Assembly (NCBI RefSeq): GCF_000331735.1
Contig: NC_020126.1
Coordinates: forward strand, 3,720,001-3,784,000
Direction: 5' to 3'
Source: Myxococcus stipitatus DSM 14675
GTDB taxonomy: Bacteria > Myxococcota > Myxococcia > Myxococcales > Myxococcaceae
DNA length: 64,000 bases
Shown here: piece after piece, positions 1-8,725 of the stretch
Layout: each line of letters begins with the position of its first letter
Position numbering within the stretch: the first letter of the stretch is position 1
The notes under the pieces: generated by a model
Database searches by the model: none
What the model was told of the DNA's origin: nothing
The model's input: the letters and a program-made list of their open reading frames with translations, nothing else
Program-made: the position numbers and the translations under genes

Positions 1-543
1 GCGGACCGCTTCGGCTTCGCCCGGCTGTCGCCCGAGGAGTTCCAGGAGCTGCGAGGTCTCTCCGGTCGCGAAATCATGGCGCGCACGAAGGTTCCCCTGT
101 GGCGGCTTCCCGCCATCGTCAATCACATGCGCAAGGAGAAGCTGGCGGCGGCGGGCTCGACGCCCCTGTTCGCTGGCGTGCCGGAGTTGCTCGCGTCGCT
201 GAAGGCCGCGGGGGTGACGGTGGCCATCATCAGCTCGGACACGGAGGCGTCGGTGCGCGCGGTGATGGGGCCGGTGGTGGAGTCGGTGACGCACTTCGAT
301 TGCGGCGCGGCGCTCTTCGGCAAGGCGGCGAAGTTCCGTCGCATGCTCAAGCGGACCCACGTGGCCCCAAGTGAGGCCCTGTCCATCGGCGACGAGATTC
401 GAGACATCGAAGCGGCCCGGGAGGCGGGCATCGCGGCGGCGGCGGTGGGATGGGGTTACACCCTGCCGGAGGCGCTGACCCGGCACGCTCCCGCGCTCAT
501 GTTCCACTCCGTGGCGGCGATGCGCGCCGCGCTGCTGCCATGA
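1..543 (+). CDS. HAD-family hydrolase, 5' end outside window
   Basis: The reading frame is already open at base 1, so the N-terminus, including the nucleophile Asp motif, lies outside the window; 180 codons are visible. It reads as a phosphoglycolate-phosphatase-type HAD hydrolase. Motif II is a Ser in IISSDT, after a helix starting GVPELLASLKAAGV; motif III is the Lys of FGKAAKFRRML; and motif IV is GDEIRDIEAAREAG, which supplies the acidic Mg2+ ligands. The C-terminal VGWGY stretch is usual in Gph-like enzymes. The ATG at 76 is internal and not the true start. The substrate cannot be told; family members dephosphorylate small phosphorylated metabolites in the cytoplasm. Confidence 0.85.
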   Translation, partial: ADRFGFARLSPEEFQELRGLSGREIMARTKVPLWRLPAIVNHMRKEKLAAAGSTPLFAGVPELLASLKAAGVTVAIISSDTEASVRAVMGPVVESVTHFDCGAALFGKAAKFRRMLKRTHVAPSEALSIGDEIRDIEAAREAGIAAAAVGWGYTLPEALTRHAPALMFHSVAAMRAALLP

Positions 544-621
544 GGGACACGTGAGCCTCCGCGCGGTTTCTCGCTCAAGCCCAGGACAAGGCCAGACATC
601 GCTCCAGGCCTTCGAGGACTC

Positions 622-1356
622 ATGGACGTCGTGAATGCCGTCTATTCGAGGACCGCCGTGCCGTCCGGCTTCCGTCCCTCGGTCGAGGGCTACTGCCCGG
701 CGCGCTATGTCGCGGATTGGGTGGAGTTGACGTTGCCGGACTCCGCCGAGGGCGAGGCGACCGCGCGCGCGTTGTCGAAGCAGGTCCCTGGGGTGGTCAT
801 CTGGATTCGGGCGCGGACCGCGGCCAGCCAGGTGTCGGTCGTGCACTGCGAAGGTGGCCAGGTGCTGCGTCGCATCGAGTTCGACAATGGCGCCTGCCGG
901 AAGGTGGCGGGGCAGCCGCGGCTCTGGGAAGGCTGGCTGCTCGGGGACGCGGAGGTCGAGGCCGCGAACGAGGTCTCCGACGTGGAAGGGGCCTCGGTGC
1001 TCAAGGCCGTGTTCGAGAGCAAGACGCTGGCGGTGGGCGACGAGCTGCCCTGGCCACGAGAGTGGGAGGTGGTGCCCTACGTCCTCGGCCTCTGGCAGGA
1101 GGACTGGCTGTCCGCGCGCAAGAAGCTGCCCTTCGCGAGCTTCGAGGGCAGCAGGAAGTGGAAGGCCTCGTGGACGCCGACCCTGCTGATGTGGGGGACG
1201 TGGCTCTGTGTGCTGGTGGTGGGCCTGTCCCTCGGTGGTCCTCGGGGTGTCTTGAAGGCCCTCTTCATCTTCTCGTTGCTGACCCTCGTGGCGGGAGGAC
1301 TGTTCTATCTCCTGAGAGGCGTCCGCTCGCTCTTCAGGCGCTTGTCGCTCAAGTGA
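622..1356 (+). CDS. Hypothetical membrane protein with two C-terminal TM helices
   Basis: 244 residues, family not recognised. Residues 1-180 look soluble, mixed alpha/beta, with several Trp and one Cys-Glu-Gly-Gly turn. Two hydrophobic helices follow, around 184-204 (LLMWGTWLCVLVVGLSL) and 210-231, with a basic tail RSLFRRLSLK. This predicts a protein anchored in the inner membrane by a C-terminal hairpin. GAGG lies about 5 nt before the ATG. It follows the HAD gene by 78 nt and is convergent with the peptidase at 1408-2877, with a hairpin between them. Confidence 0.7.
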   Translation: MDVVNAVYSRTAVPSGFRPSVEGYCPARYVADWVELTLPDSAEGEATARALSKQVPGVVIWIRARTAASQVSVVHCEGGQVLRRIEFDNGACRKVAGQPRLWEGWLLGDAEVEAANEVSDVEGASVLKAVFESKTLAVGDELPWPREWEVVPYVLGLWQEDWLSARKKLPFASFEGSRKWKASWTPTLLMWGTWLCVLVVGLSLGGPRGVLKALFIFSLLTLVAGGLFYLLRGVRSLFRRLSLK

Positions 1357-1367
1357 CTCGGGCCCGA

Positions 1368-1393
1368 GCCCTCACGCGGGTGTCCGTGAGGGC
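1368..1393. terminator. Hairpin between convergent genes
   Basis: Perfect 8-bp inverted repeat GCCCTCAC (1368-1375) / GTGAGGGC (1386-1393) with a 10-nt loop, between the stop at 1356 and the stop of the opposite gene at 1408. There is no T-tract, so it may block or stabilise 3' ends on both strands rather than act as a classical intrinsic terminator. Confidence 0.45.
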
Positions 1394-1407
1394 CCGGGAG
1401 GTTGGCG

Positions 1408-2877
1408 CTACAGCCGCGGGCGCAAGTCCCGGAGCGGGGAGGGCGCGCGTGCGGCCTTGTCCGTCTGCGTCTCGAGTCGGGCGGGAGGGATGGACACGTT
1501 CATCCACGAGGAGAGCCGCTCCACCGCCAGGGTGCGCTCCGCTTCGGGGAGCGTGATGATTTCGGCCGTGCTGTGGTTGGCGCCGGGCGCGGAGAAGCGG
1601 AAGGAGTCGTTGCGACGGCGGACCTCGAACGCTCCCGCGGACCAGGGGTCGGTCTCTCCATAGATGAACATCATCTGGCTCCCCTTGAGAAAGACCCAGA
1701 GCCCCACGCGGAACATGAGGTCCTCGTCGAACGCCTGGGTGATGGGGAAGGACACGTAGGAGGCGGGGGTGTTCTGGCCCGGGTAGCGAAGCAGCCCTCG
1801 CAGGTGCGCTTCGGGGAGCCGATACGAGCCCAGCTCCGTGGCGGCCTGGTAGTAATAGGCCTCGTAGAACTCGAAGGCGCGGTCGCCGTAACCGCTGGCG
1901 AACGGGACCACCTCGTTGAGGAAGTCGAAGACGGCCTGCGCGGGCGCGCCGGGGAGGGGAATCTCCGCGCAGAGCTCCGGGCCGAAGTATTGCCAGAACG
2001 AGAACGGCAGCTCGGTGACGGCGAACTCCAAGCTCCTGTCCAGGCCCAGATGCTCGAACGTCACGCCGTTGGCCTCCGCCCATTGCTGGAAGACGGGCAG
2101 CAGCTGCTCCCGGCGCCGCAGGGCGTCTGCCTGGAAGTCGCGAAGCCTCGCGCGGCACGAGGCCTCTCCGACGTGTTGGAGGAAGTGGATGTAGCGAGGG
2201 TCATCCACCCCGAAGGAGTTGGGCGCCACATACGCCACCGTGGCGTCCACGTCGTGGGGGAAGAAGTAGCGGTGGTAGACGGAGGTCATTCCCCCCTTGC
2301 TCACGCCGGAGGTGAGCCAGCGCTGGGGGTAGAGCGGCTTGAGGGCCTGGATGATGCGGTGCATGTCATTGGCGCCCTGCCAGATGTCCAGGTGCTTCCA
2401 GTTGTTGGACGCGGGGCGGGAGGGGCCGAAGAAGCGGTGCTCCAGCACGAGCTGGTTCGCGCCGAGCAGCGCGGTGGGCTCGAACTCGTAGGGGACGCCG
2501 ATGCCGCCGTAGCCGCTGGAGAACAGGACCGTCGGCGCGGAGACCGAGCGGTGCAGGAGCCACATCCGCAACGGGAACTGCTCCCCCGCGGGTTGCCGGT
2601 GGTCCGCGGGCTGCTGGATGGAGAGCAGGAAGAAACGGGTGCCGGGAATGGGCGAGGGGGCCTCTCGCCTCACCGTGAGGCCCGGGATGGCCTGCAGCTG
2701 GACGAGGATGTCCTCGGAGGTATCCGCCCCTCGCTCCAAGGCGCTCGAGGTCTGGGGTTGTTGCGCTCCCGGCTCCGGGGGCTCCACCAGGTCTGGCGCT
2801 CCGCAGGCCTGCAGCAGGAGTGCGGCGGAGAGGAACCAGGTCACGACGGATGGTTTGGATGCGTGCATGTGTTCCAT
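1408..2877 (-). CDS. Secreted lipoprotein peptidase, S37 family (PS-10 tripeptidyl aminopeptidase-like), copy A
   Basis: 489 residues. The N-terminus is a lipoprotein signal (FLSAALLLQAC, lipid Cys25), so the enzyme is exported. The core matches the S37 (Streptomyces PS-10) tripeptidyl-aminopeptidase fold, an alpha/beta hydrolase that removes N-terminal tripeptides. Key residues are nucleophile Ser193 in GVSKGGM, Asp410 in YGETDPWS and His435 in GANHS. The diagnostic stretch FFPHDVDATVAYVAPNS follows the nucleophile elbow. AAGGGGG precedes the ATG; a second Met at codon 4 is an alternative start. It lies 57 nt downstream of a paralogue (2935-4398), and both carry the same 18-bp element about 27 nt before the start. 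Probable role is extracellular protein digestion during predation. Confidence 0.88.
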   Translation of the reverse strand: MEHMHASKPSVVTWFLSAALLLQACGAPDLVEPPEPGAQQPQTSSALERGADTSEDILVQLQAIPGLTVRREAPSPIPGTRFFLLSIQQPADHRQPAGEQFPLRMWLLHRSVSAPTVLFSSGYGGIGVPYEFEPTALLGANQLVLEHRFFGPSRPASNNWKHLDIWQGANDMHRIIQALKPLYPQRWLTSGVSKGGMTSVYHRYFFPHDVDATVAYVAPNSFGVDDPRYIHFLQHVGEASCRARLRDFQADALRRREQLLPVFQQWAEANGVTFEHLGLDRSLEFAVTELPFSFWQYFGPELCAEIPLPGAPAQAVFDFLNEVVPFASGYGDRAFEFYEAYYYQAATELGSYRLPEAHLRGLLRYPGQNTPASYVSFPITQAFDEDLMFRVGLWVFLKGSQMMFIYGETDPWSAGAFEVRRRNDSFRFSAPGANHSTAEIITLPEAERTLAVERLSSWMNVSIPPARLETQTDKAARAPSPLRDLRPRL

Positions 2878-2904
2878 TACGTCCCCCTTGGGGTGTGGTT
2901 ACAG

Positions 2905-2922
2905 GCTTCGACAACCCAGACG
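2905..2922 (-). repeat. 18-bp leader element shared by the two S37 genes (copy A)
   Basis: GCTTCGACAACCCAGACG here and GCTTCGACAACCCAAACG at 4425-4442 differ at one base, and each begins 27-28 nt upstream of its start codon. The surrounding leader has otherwise diverged, so either the element is retained from the gene duplication or it is a functional site, for example an operator or part of a promoter (TTGTCG on the minus strand could be a -35). Confidence 0.5.
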
Positions 2923-2934
2923 CCGCGCGCGAGG

Positions 2935-4398
2935 CTACAGCGGGAACCGAGGCTCCCGGATGCGGGGTGGGGCGAGCGCGGCGTCATCCAGCCGCGACTG
3001 GAGCTGGGCGGGCGTGGCGGAGACGTCCATCCACGAGAAGAGGCGCTCCAGGGCCACGGCGCGGTGTGCCTCGGGGAGCTTGGTGATGTTCGCCAGGTGA
3101 TTGCCATTCGGAACGTCGAAGCGGAAGGAGTCGTTGCGTTCGCGGACGGTGAACGCCCCCGTGGACCAGGGGTCGTTCGCCCCGTTGATGAACAACATCC
3201 GTCCTCCCCGGTGATGGACCCAATGCTCCACGCGGCGCATGAGGCCGGGGTTGAAGGGCTCGGTGATGGGGAAGGACACCAGGGCTGCGGGAGTGTACTG
3301 ACCTGGATAGCGGAGCAGTCCGCTCAGGTGTTGGGTGGGGGCGCGGAAGGCGCCCAGCTCCGTGGCGGCCTGGTAGTAGTAGGGCTCGATGCTCTTGAGG
3401 TCCGCGTCACTGTAGCCCTGGGTCACCGCGATTCCGTTGAGGAACCAGAAGAGGTCCGCCGCCGGCGCGCCGGGCGGAGGCGTCAGCGCGCACGCCCGCG
3501 CGCCCCCGAACTGCCACATGGCGAAGGGGCCCGTGATGACGGAGAACTCGAAGGCCCGGTCCATTCCCAGATGCTGGAAGGTGAGCCCGCGGGTCGCCGC
3601 CCATTCCTCCATGAGGGGAAGCACTTCCTCCCGGCGAACCAGCACCTCTCGCTGGAATGCGCGGAGCCTCGTGCGGCAGGGCTCATCCCCGACCCGGTCG
3701 AGGAAGTCGACGTAGCGGGCGTCGGTGACGCCGTGCGAGTTGGGGGCCACGTACGCCACGGTGGCATCCACGTCGGCTGGGAAGAAGTAGCGGTGGTAGA
3801 CGGCGGCCATGCCGCCCTTGCTGACTCCCGTGTGCAGCCACCGCTGGGGATAGAGCGGCTTGAGGGCCTGGACGACGCGGTGGGAGTCATGGGCGGACTG
3901 CCAGATGTTCAGGTGCCGCCAGTTGCTGGAGGCCGGACGCGAGGGAGTGAAGAAGCGGTGCCCGACGGCGAGCTGGTTCGCCTCGAGGAGCCTCGTGGGT
4001 TCCTCCTCGTAATAGAAGTCGTCGGCGCCGTAGCCCGTGGAGGCGAGCACCATCGGGGCCGTGGCCGAGCGATGCAGGAGGGTCATCAGCAGCGGGAACC
4101 GCTCCCCATGGGGGCGCCGGTGGTCCGTCGGCTGCTCGAAGCTGAGCCGGAAGAAGCGTGTCCCGGGATAGGGAGCGGGGTCCTCGGCGACCACCGTGAG
4201 GCCGGGGACCGACTGGAGTTGCGTGAGGATATCCTCGGACGCGCCGACGCCGCCCGTCAGGGGATGGGTTGCCTGGGAGCGTGCGGCCCCGGGGTCAGAG
4301 GATTCCAACAGGGTTGCATCGCCACACGCCTGTAACAGCAACGCGGTGGAAAGAACCCATGCGACGGTGGCTGGGGTGGGTCGGTGCGGATACGCCAT
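2935..4398 (-). CDS. Secreted lipoprotein peptidase, S37 family, copy B
   Basis: 487 residues from the ATG at 4398, chosen because it gives a lipoprotein signal ending LLLQAC (lipid Cys25) that aligns with copy A and is preceded by CGGGGGA. The open frame extends upstream to 4524 but would overlap rpsD. Catalytic motifs match copy A: GVSKGGM nucleophile (about residue 193), NGANDPWS acid and PNGNH histidine. FFPADVDATVAYVAPNS is nearly the same as in copy A, whereas the C-terminal half has diverged more, suggesting different peptide preference. The tandem arrangement indicates local duplication. Predicted function: exported tripeptidyl or prolyl-type aminopeptidase. Confidence 0.87.
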   Translation of the reverse strand: MAYPHRPTPATVAWVLSTALLLQACGDATLLESSDPGAARSQATHPLTGGVGASEDILTQLQSVPGLTVVAEDPAPYPGTRFFRLSFEQPTDHRRPHGERFPLLMTLLHRSATAPMVLASTGYGADDFYYEEEPTRLLEANQLAVGHRFFTPSRPASSNWRHLNIWQSAHDSHRVVQALKPLYPQRWLHTGVSKGGMAAVYHRYFFPADVDATVAYVAPNSHGVTDARYVDFLDRVGDEPCRTRLRAFQREVLVRREEVLPLMEEWAATRGLTFQHLGMDRAFEFSVITGPFAMWQFGGARACALTPPPGAPAADLFWFLNGIAVTQGYSDADLKSIEPYYYQAATELGAFRAPTQHLSGLLRYPGQYTPAALVSFPITEPFNPGLMRRVEHWVHHRGGRMLFINGANDPWSTGAFTVRERNDSFRFDVPNGNHLANITKLPEAHRAVALERLFSWMDVSATPAQLQSRLDDAALAPPRIREPRFPL

Positions 4399-4424
4399 GG
4401 TGTCCCCCGAGGTCGAGGTTGCGT

Positions 4425-4442
4425 GCTTCGACAACCCAAACG
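4425..4442 (-). repeat. 18-bp leader element shared by the two S37 genes (copy B)
   Basis: Second copy of the element described at 2905-2922, with one mismatch and the same distance to the start codon of its gene. Confidence 0.5.
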
Positions 4443-4483
4443 TCTCGGGGGGAACGACATAGCGAGGTGTTCTCGAGAACCGC

Positions 4484-5116
4484 TCAGCTGCGCTGGGCGT
4501 AGAACTCGACGATGAACGGCTCATTCACGTCGACGGGAATCTCCTCGCGCTCGGGGAGGCGCAGGTAGCGCATCCCTTCGCCCTCACCCAGCACTTGCAG
4601 GTAGGGCGGTACGACACGCCCCTTCATCCGCTCGAACGACTCCCGCACGATGACCAGCTTCAGGTGCGCGGCGTGGTAGCGGATTTCGCTGCCGGGCTTC
4701 ACGCGGAAGCTGGGAATGTCCGTGGCCGCGCCATTGACCTGGAAGTACCCATGCCGGACGAACTGCCGCGCCTGGCGGATGCTGGTGGCCAGCCCCGCGC
4801 GCAGCACCAGCGCGTCCAGGCGGCTCTCCAGGAGCTGCAACAGCACCGTGCCCGTGTTGCCCGGGGACCGCCGCGCCTCCAGGAACACGCGCCGGCACTG
4901 CTTCTCCAGGAGCCCGTAGTACAGCTTCAGCTTCTGCTTCTCCCTCAGCCGCCGGGCGAAGTCGCTGTTGCCCATGCGCGCCGTCGCGCCGTGCTGCCCA
5001 GGAGGGTAGGGCCGACGCAGCACCGGGTCCTTGTCCGGGTCCTTCGCGCTGATTCTCGAGAGGGGAATCCCCAGTCGCCGGCACATCTTTCCCCTCGGTC
5101 CCAGTTCTCGCGCCAT
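4484..5116 (-). CDS. rpsD: 30S ribosomal protein S4, zinc-ligand-free (C-) paralogue
   Basis: 210 residues, the usual S4 length. S4 binds 16S rRNA early in 30S assembly. The signature [10 protein letters not shown] is at about 34-43, and the S4 RNA-binding domain ([10 protein letters not shown] through [13 protein letters not shown]) covers roughly 100-165. Zinc-binding S4 forms carry four Cys at positions near 9, 12, 26 and 31; here only Cys12 remains (Gly9, and no Cys at 26 or 31), so this is the C- type. It stands alone, not next to rpsK and rpoA as the housekeeping copy usually does. A row of TGAT hexamers resembling a Fur/Zur box lies about 42-74 nt before the start. This fits an alternative S4 made under metal limitation, but a second rpsD cannot be seen from this window. 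Confidence 0.93.
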   Translation of the reverse strand: MARELGPRGKMCRRLGIPLSRISAKDPDKDPVLRRPYPPGQHGATARMGNSDFARRLREKQKLKLYYGLLEKQCRRVFLEARRSPGNTGTVLLQLLESRLDALVLRAGLATSIRQARQFVRHGYFQVNGAATDIPSFRVKPGSEIRYHAAHLKLVIVRESFERMKGRVVPPYLQVLGEGEGMRYLRLPEREEIPVDVNEPFIVEFYAQRS

Positions 5117-5157
5117 CTCGTTGCTCCGTTCCGACTCGCCGTGTTTTCGAGCTCAGT

Positions 5158-5190
5158 TGATTTTGAGAATCAGTATCAATATCAAGATCA
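5158..5190 (-). promoter_or_regulatory. Fur/Zur-like operator upstream of rpsD
   Basis: On the minus strand this AT-rich stretch reads as four direct hexamers TGATCT-TGATAT-TGATAC-TGATTC, followed by inverted TCA-containing units. Fur boxes are commonly described as arrays of GATAAT hexamers with an inverted third unit, and this site has the same period and core. It is strikingly AT-rich against its surroundings and sits 42-74 nt upstream of the S4 start, where a repressor would cover the promoter. Whether Fur, Zur or another family member binds cannot be told. Confidence 0.6.
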
Positions 5191-5353
5191 GTACCGCAGA
5201 AGACGGCGCGGGGTCAAGTCGGGTGCGGTGGGGTGGCGCGGACTCGCGGGGCCGCGTGACGCCAGAGGGCTTGGGCTCCGCACGGAGTTCTCAATGACTC
5301 ACGTGTGGGGTGGTGACGACGAGCGTGTGATGCAACGGCTGTGTGGGGTTGCG

Positions 5354-5381
5354 TTGAGAGCCGTTGCTGAGTGGCGATAGA
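5354..5381 (+). promoter_or_regulatory. Possible sigma-70-type promoter for the lipoprotein at 5412
   Basis: TTGAGA (5354-5359), a 16-bp spacer, then GATAGA (5376-5381), giving a transcript start about 25 nt before the ATG. The -10 match is weak. The rest of the 295-nt divergent gap (5117-5411) shows only the Fur/Zur-like site. Confidence 0.3.
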
Positions 5382-5411
5382 GTCCGCGCTTCCCCGCAAC
5401 GGAGCTCATTC

Positions 5412-6014
5412 ATGAATGCCTTCAAGCGTGCTGTCTGGGTTTGTGCCGCCGCGTCCCTCGTCGCCTGTGGCGCGCCCGAGGAGTCTCCCGCTCAGGAGTC
5501 GCTGGGTGAGCAGGAATCCGCGCTGACCACGTCGACGTTCGGTGGCTGCACCTTCACCATCTCCTACACGACCATCTCGCCGCCTTATCCGCCGGTCTAC
5601 GTCGCCAGCCTGACGCGCGCGGCCTCCGGGACGTGTCCGTATCCCGCGGCGACCGTCGAGCTGGGGCGGTCCTACAACACGCCCAGCCTCAATGTGCTTG
5701 GCACCGCGGTGGGGCTGTCCGTCGGGTTCTCCATCAAGGGAGGCATCAGCGGGAGCTCCCCCACGGTCTGCCTTTTCCGCCACATCGACCCGGCGACGCT
5801 CGGGACGATTCGCGAGGCGTTCGTCGGTGCGAACTTCGGCGCGGGCAGTGTCTATGGTTGCCGCCTGGACCAGACGGATGCGGGAGCCACGCTGGTGGGC
5901 TACGGAACGAAGACGGGCGCGCTCCCGGGTGAGGTCGGCAACAAGCCCAACTGGGTGGCCACGTATTACAACTTCTTCACCAGCACCACGCCGGCGGTCT
6001 ACTACACGTACTGA
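5412..6014 (+). CDS. Hypothetical lipoprotein
   Basis: 200 residues from ATG 5412, which has GGAG seven bases upstream and directly gives a lipoprotein signal ([11 protein letters not shown], lipid Cys19). An upstream in-frame ATG at 5364 would spoil the signal. After a short Glu/Ser-rich linker (residues 20-38) comes a Cys-containing, Thr/Ser/Gly-rich beta-type domain with Cys-Thr-Phe-Thr and Cys-Pro-Tyr-Pro elements, ending in aromatic residues (VYYTY). No family was recognised. It is probably a secreted, disulphide-stabilised surface protein. A strong hairpin follows the stop. Confidence 0.75.
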   Translation: MNAFKRAVWVCAAASLVACGAPEESPAQESLGEQESALTTSTFGGCTFTISYTTISPPYPPVYVASLTRAASGTCPYPAATVELGRSYNTPSLNVLGTAVGLSVGFSIKGGISGSSPTVCLFRHIDPATLGTIREAFVGANFGAGSVYGCRLDQTDAGATLVGYGTKTGALPGEVGNKPNWVATYYNFFTSTTPAVYYTY

Positions 6015-6025
6015 GTCCAGCCGGT

Positions 6026-6052
6026 GGACCGCGGAGGTGTGCTCCGCGGTCC
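6026..6052 (+). terminator. Perfect 11-bp hairpin after the lipoprotein gene
   Basis: GGACCGCGGAG (6026-6036) / CTCCGCGGTCC (6042-6052) with a 5-nt loop, 12 nt after the stop at 6014. There is no T-tract, but the stem is very stable and correctly placed for a terminator or 3'-end stabiliser. Confidence 0.6.
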
Positions 6053-6076
6053 TGGGCTCGCGAAGGGTGGCCCGCG

Positions 6077-6490
6077 ATGAAGACCCTGACGGAGTACCTC
6101 TGGTTCGAGACGAAGCAGCGGCGTGAGCTGGTCCGCCTCACCGACACGGTGACCTCGCTGGTGCGCAAGAGCGGCATCCAGGAGGGCATGGTGCTCGTCT
6201 CCGCGATGCACATCACCGCGGGCGTCTTCGTCAACGATGACGAGTCCGGGCTCCATGAGGACATCTGGGAGTGGCTCCAGGCGCTCGCGCCCTCGGGCCC
6301 GGACTATCGCCACCACCGCACGGGGGAGGACAACGGCGACGCCCACCTGAAGTCCATGCTCGTCCATCACCAGGTCATCATCCCCGTCACCGCGGGCGCG
6401 CTGGACCTGGGGCCGTGGCAGCAGGTCTTCTACGCGGAGTTCGACGGGCAGCGCCGCAAGCGCGTCATCGTGAAGGTGATGGGCGAGTAG
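6077..6490 (+). CDS. yjbQ: YjbQ family protein (UPF0047, secondary thiamine-phosphate synthase-like)
   Basis: 137 residues, full length for the family. The conserved core includes [13 protein letters not shown] (about 43-55), [19 protein letters not shown] (about 76-95) and a final beta-strand region with [15 protein letters not shown]. Family members form trimers and have been linked to a weak thiamine-phosphate synthase activity and to suppression of thiamine auxotrophy, but their main role is unsettled. The conserved His residues suggest metal or phosphate binding. It is transcribed alone and is convergent with the RluA gene. Confidence 0.9.
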   Translation: MKTLTEYLWFETKQRRELVRLTDTVTSLVRKSGIQEGMVLVSAMHITAGVFVNDDESGLHEDIWEWLQALAPSGPDYRHHRTGEDNGDAHLKSMLVHHQVIIPVTAGALDLGPWQQVFYAEFDGQRRKRVIVKVMGE

Positions 6491-6507
6491 CGCTGCCCGG
6501 GCTTCCG

Positions 6508-7467
6508 TTACTGCGTTGCGTCTTCCTTCTCGCCGCGCGGCAGGGGCAGTCCCAGCCGCTCCAGCTCCGCGCGCAGCTCCGGGGGCAGGGGGCTGGTGAC
6601 GTGCAGGGGCTTCTTCGTCTCCGGATGCGGGAGCCCCAGCGCTCGCGCGTGCAGGAAGAAGCGCCCGAGCTCCGGTGCCTCGCGTCCCCCGTAGAGCGTG
6701 TCTCCGACGATGGGCGCGCCGATGCCCGCCATGTGCGCGCGCACCTGGTGCAGCACGCCGGTGAGGATGCGCACCTCCACCAGGCTGTGCTCTCCCACGC
6801 GGGACAGCACGCGGAAGCGGGACAGGGCCTCGCGTGCGTCCTCGGCGCCGTGGGGCGCGGGCTCCACGCGGTCCGGGTGGCGCGGGTGGTGGCGCAGGGG
6901 CAGGTCGATGTCGCCCTCGTCCACCAGCGGCCCCGTCACCAGCGCGAGGTAGCGCTTGTCCACCGCGCGCTCGCTGAAGGAGCCGCGCACCGTGTCCCAT
7001 GCCGCGCGGGAGCGGGCGGCGACGACGACGCCGGAGGTCTCCACGTCCAGCCGGTGACACAGCCCGCCTTCACGCGGGTCCACCGACGCCTGCGCGCACT
7101 CGGGGAAGCGGGCGACGAGGGCGTTGGCCACCGTGCCCGTCTCGCCGGACTGGAGCGGATGCGAGGGCCGGCCCGCGGGCTTGTCGACGAAGACGAGCGC
7201 TGCGTCCTCGTGCAGCACGGTGAGCGGGAAGTCCTCGTCGGGGAGCGCCTCGCGGGTCTCCTCTTCCACGACCACCGCGACGCTCTGCCCGGCGGTGAGG
7301 GTGAGGCCCTTCTTCGCCGGGCGGCCATTGACCTTCACGGCGCCGGACTCGAAGAGTCGCTTGAGGCGGGCGCGCGACAGGCTCAGCGCCTCGCCCACGA
7401 AGAGGTCTACCCGCTGGCCCGCCTTGTCGGCGTCCACGGTGAAGGTGTGAAGCGTGGAGGGATTCAC
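6508..7467 (-). CDS. RluA-family rRNA/tRNA pseudouridine synthase
   Basis: 319 residues from a GTG at 7467, which overlaps the stop of the upstream kinase as GTGA (7464-7467), a translational-coupling arrangement. The N-terminal S4 RNA-binding domain (about 15-65) contains [15 protein letters not shown]. The catalytic domain follows, with the RluA signature HRLDVETSG (catalytic Asp141) and a later strand [10 protein letters not shown]. It isomerises uridine in structured RNA; the exact target (RluC/RluD type or tRNA) cannot be decided. The Glu/Asp-rich C-terminus is short. Co-expression with a Ser/Thr kinase is unusual and may be lineage specific. Confidence 0.92.
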   Translation of the reverse strand: MNPSTLHTFTVDADKAGQRVDLFVGEALSLSRARLKRLFESGAVKVNGRPAKKGLTLTAGQSVAVVVEEETREALPDEDFPLTVLHEDAALVFVDKPAGRPSHPLQSGETGTVANALVARFPECAQASVDPREGGLCHRLDVETSGVVVAARSRAAWDTVRGSFSERAVDKRYLALVTGPLVDEGDIDLPLRHHPRHPDRVEPAPHGAEDAREALSRFRVLSRVGEHSLVEVRILTGVLHQVRAHMAGIGAPIVGDTLYGGREAPELGRFFLHARALGLPHPETKKPLHVTSPLPPELRAELERLGLPLPRGEKEDATQ

Positions 7468-8594
7468 TCGGAAAGAGCCTCGTAGACTTCCTCGGCCGTC
7501 TGGAACCGGTCGTCCGGCTCCTTGCGGATGAGGCGGTGGGCCACGCGTGCGAACTGCGGGTCCCCATGAAGGTTCAGCGCCAGCACCGGCGGAGGCTCTG
7601 TCTCCAGCACCTGCCGCCACAGCTCGTGCGGCGTCTTCGCATCGAAGGGGGGCCGCCCGCTGAGCAGCTCATAGAGGATGACGCCCAGGCTGTACAGGTC
7701 CGAGCGCCCATCCAGCGGCTCTCCCAGAATCTGCTCGGGCGCCATGTAGCGGTACGTTCCCACCATCTTGCCGGCCTCGGTGATGGCCACGTCGTCCGCG
7801 AGGAACTTGGCCAGCCCGAAGTCCATCAGCCGCACCTGCCGGTCCTCGTCCACCATCACGTTGGAGGGCTTGAGGTCGCGGTGCACCAGCCCGTGCCCGT
7901 GGATGTAGGCCAGGGCCTCGCAGAGCTGGAGCATCGTGTCCTTCAGCCGGCCCATCCGCTCCGGGCGGTTGAGGTCCTCCTCCCGCAGCGTCCGAGACGG
8001 GTCCGGCGGCTTGCGCGGAGGGGGGAGGGGGAGGTCGAAGCCATCCATCGACTCGTCGGACTCGGACTCGGCTTCGAGCGGGTCGGAGGCGCCGTAGCTG
8101 TTGAGGTCCTCGCTGGGCGGCTCCTCGTTGAAGGCGTCCATGCTGAAGAGGCCGTCCATCGACGGACGGGGCTCTCCCAGCGAGTCGGAGAAGCTGTCGC
8201 TGCCCGGGCCGAAGTCGTCGTCCACGGTGCGCCGCACGGAGAGCAGCCCGCGAGGCGTGGACGCGCTCATGGGGGAGATGAGGTCGTCCCCTCGGATGTC
8301 CAGGTAGTGGCGCAGCGTCAGGCCCTCGATGAGCTCCATGGCGAGGTAGGGCCAACCCTGGTGGACGCCCGCCTCGAAGACCTTGACGACGTTGGGGTGG
8401 GACAGGTCCGCGAGCGTCTCGAATTCGCGCGCGAGTCGCCGAGCCGCACGCTCGTCCAGCGCGGGGCCGGCCGAGAGCAGCTTGAGTGCGACTTCGTCGT
8501 TGCTGCGGCGGTCCAAGGCCCGGTACACGGTGCCCGCGCCGCCGCTGCCGAGCGTCTGGAGGACTCGGTACGGACCGATGACCTTCGGGGGCAT
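7464..8594 (-). CDS. Soluble Ser/Thr protein kinase with an acidic insertion in the catalytic domain
   Basis: 376 residues from ATG 8594; a GTG ten codons upstream (8624) has no better ribosome site. The kinase domain fills the whole protein, with no transmembrane segment. Landmarks are glycine loop GSGGAG (16-21), Lys38 in ALKLL, catalytic HRDLKPSN (238-245), DFG (258-260), and APEQ (285-288). Between the hinge region (YLAMELIEG, about 84-91) and helix E there is an insert of roughly 110 residues (about 102-212) rich in Asp, Glu, Ser and Pro, where other kinases have only a few residues. The insert has many Ser-Asp and Ser-Met-Asp sites that could be autophosphorylated. The catalytic loop is the canonical KPSN, unlike the HRD-x-SP loops of the other three kinases here. 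Confidence 0.93.
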   Translation of the reverse strand: MPPKVIGPYRVLQTLGSGGAGTVYRALDRRSNDEVALKLLSAGPALDERAARRLAREFETLADLSHPNVVKVFEAGVHQGWPYLAMELIEGLTLRHYLDIRGDDLISPMSASTPRGLLSVRRTVDDDFGPGSDSFSDSLGEPRPSMDGLFSMDAFNEEPPSEDLNSYGASDPLEAESESDESMDGFDLPLPPPRKPPDPSRTLREEDLNRPERMGRLKDTMLQLCEALAYIHGHGLVHRDLKPSNVMVDEDRQVRLMDFGLAKFLADDVAITEAGKMVGTYRYMAPEQILGEPLDGRSDLYSLGVILYELLSGRPPFDAKTPHELWRQVLETEPPPVLALNLHGDPQFARVAHRLIRKEPDDRFQTAEEVYEALSE

Positions 8595-8725
8595 GCGTGG
8601 CGCGGATCCTACGAATCCCGTCACGTCAGGGTCAAACTGGTTGACGCTTGCTTGTAGGGTTCATCGTAGAACACTCACTCACGCATTTCACTTTTCCAGG
8701 GAAACCTGGGAGAACCATTCGACCC

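Noticed and set aside
4398..4524. Longer N-terminus for S37 copy B starting at 4524
   Set aside because: It would overlap rpsD and bury the lipoprotein signal.
8624..8624. GTG start for the soluble kinase
   Set aside because: No ribosome site, and the ATG at 8594 starts just before the conserved kinase sequence.
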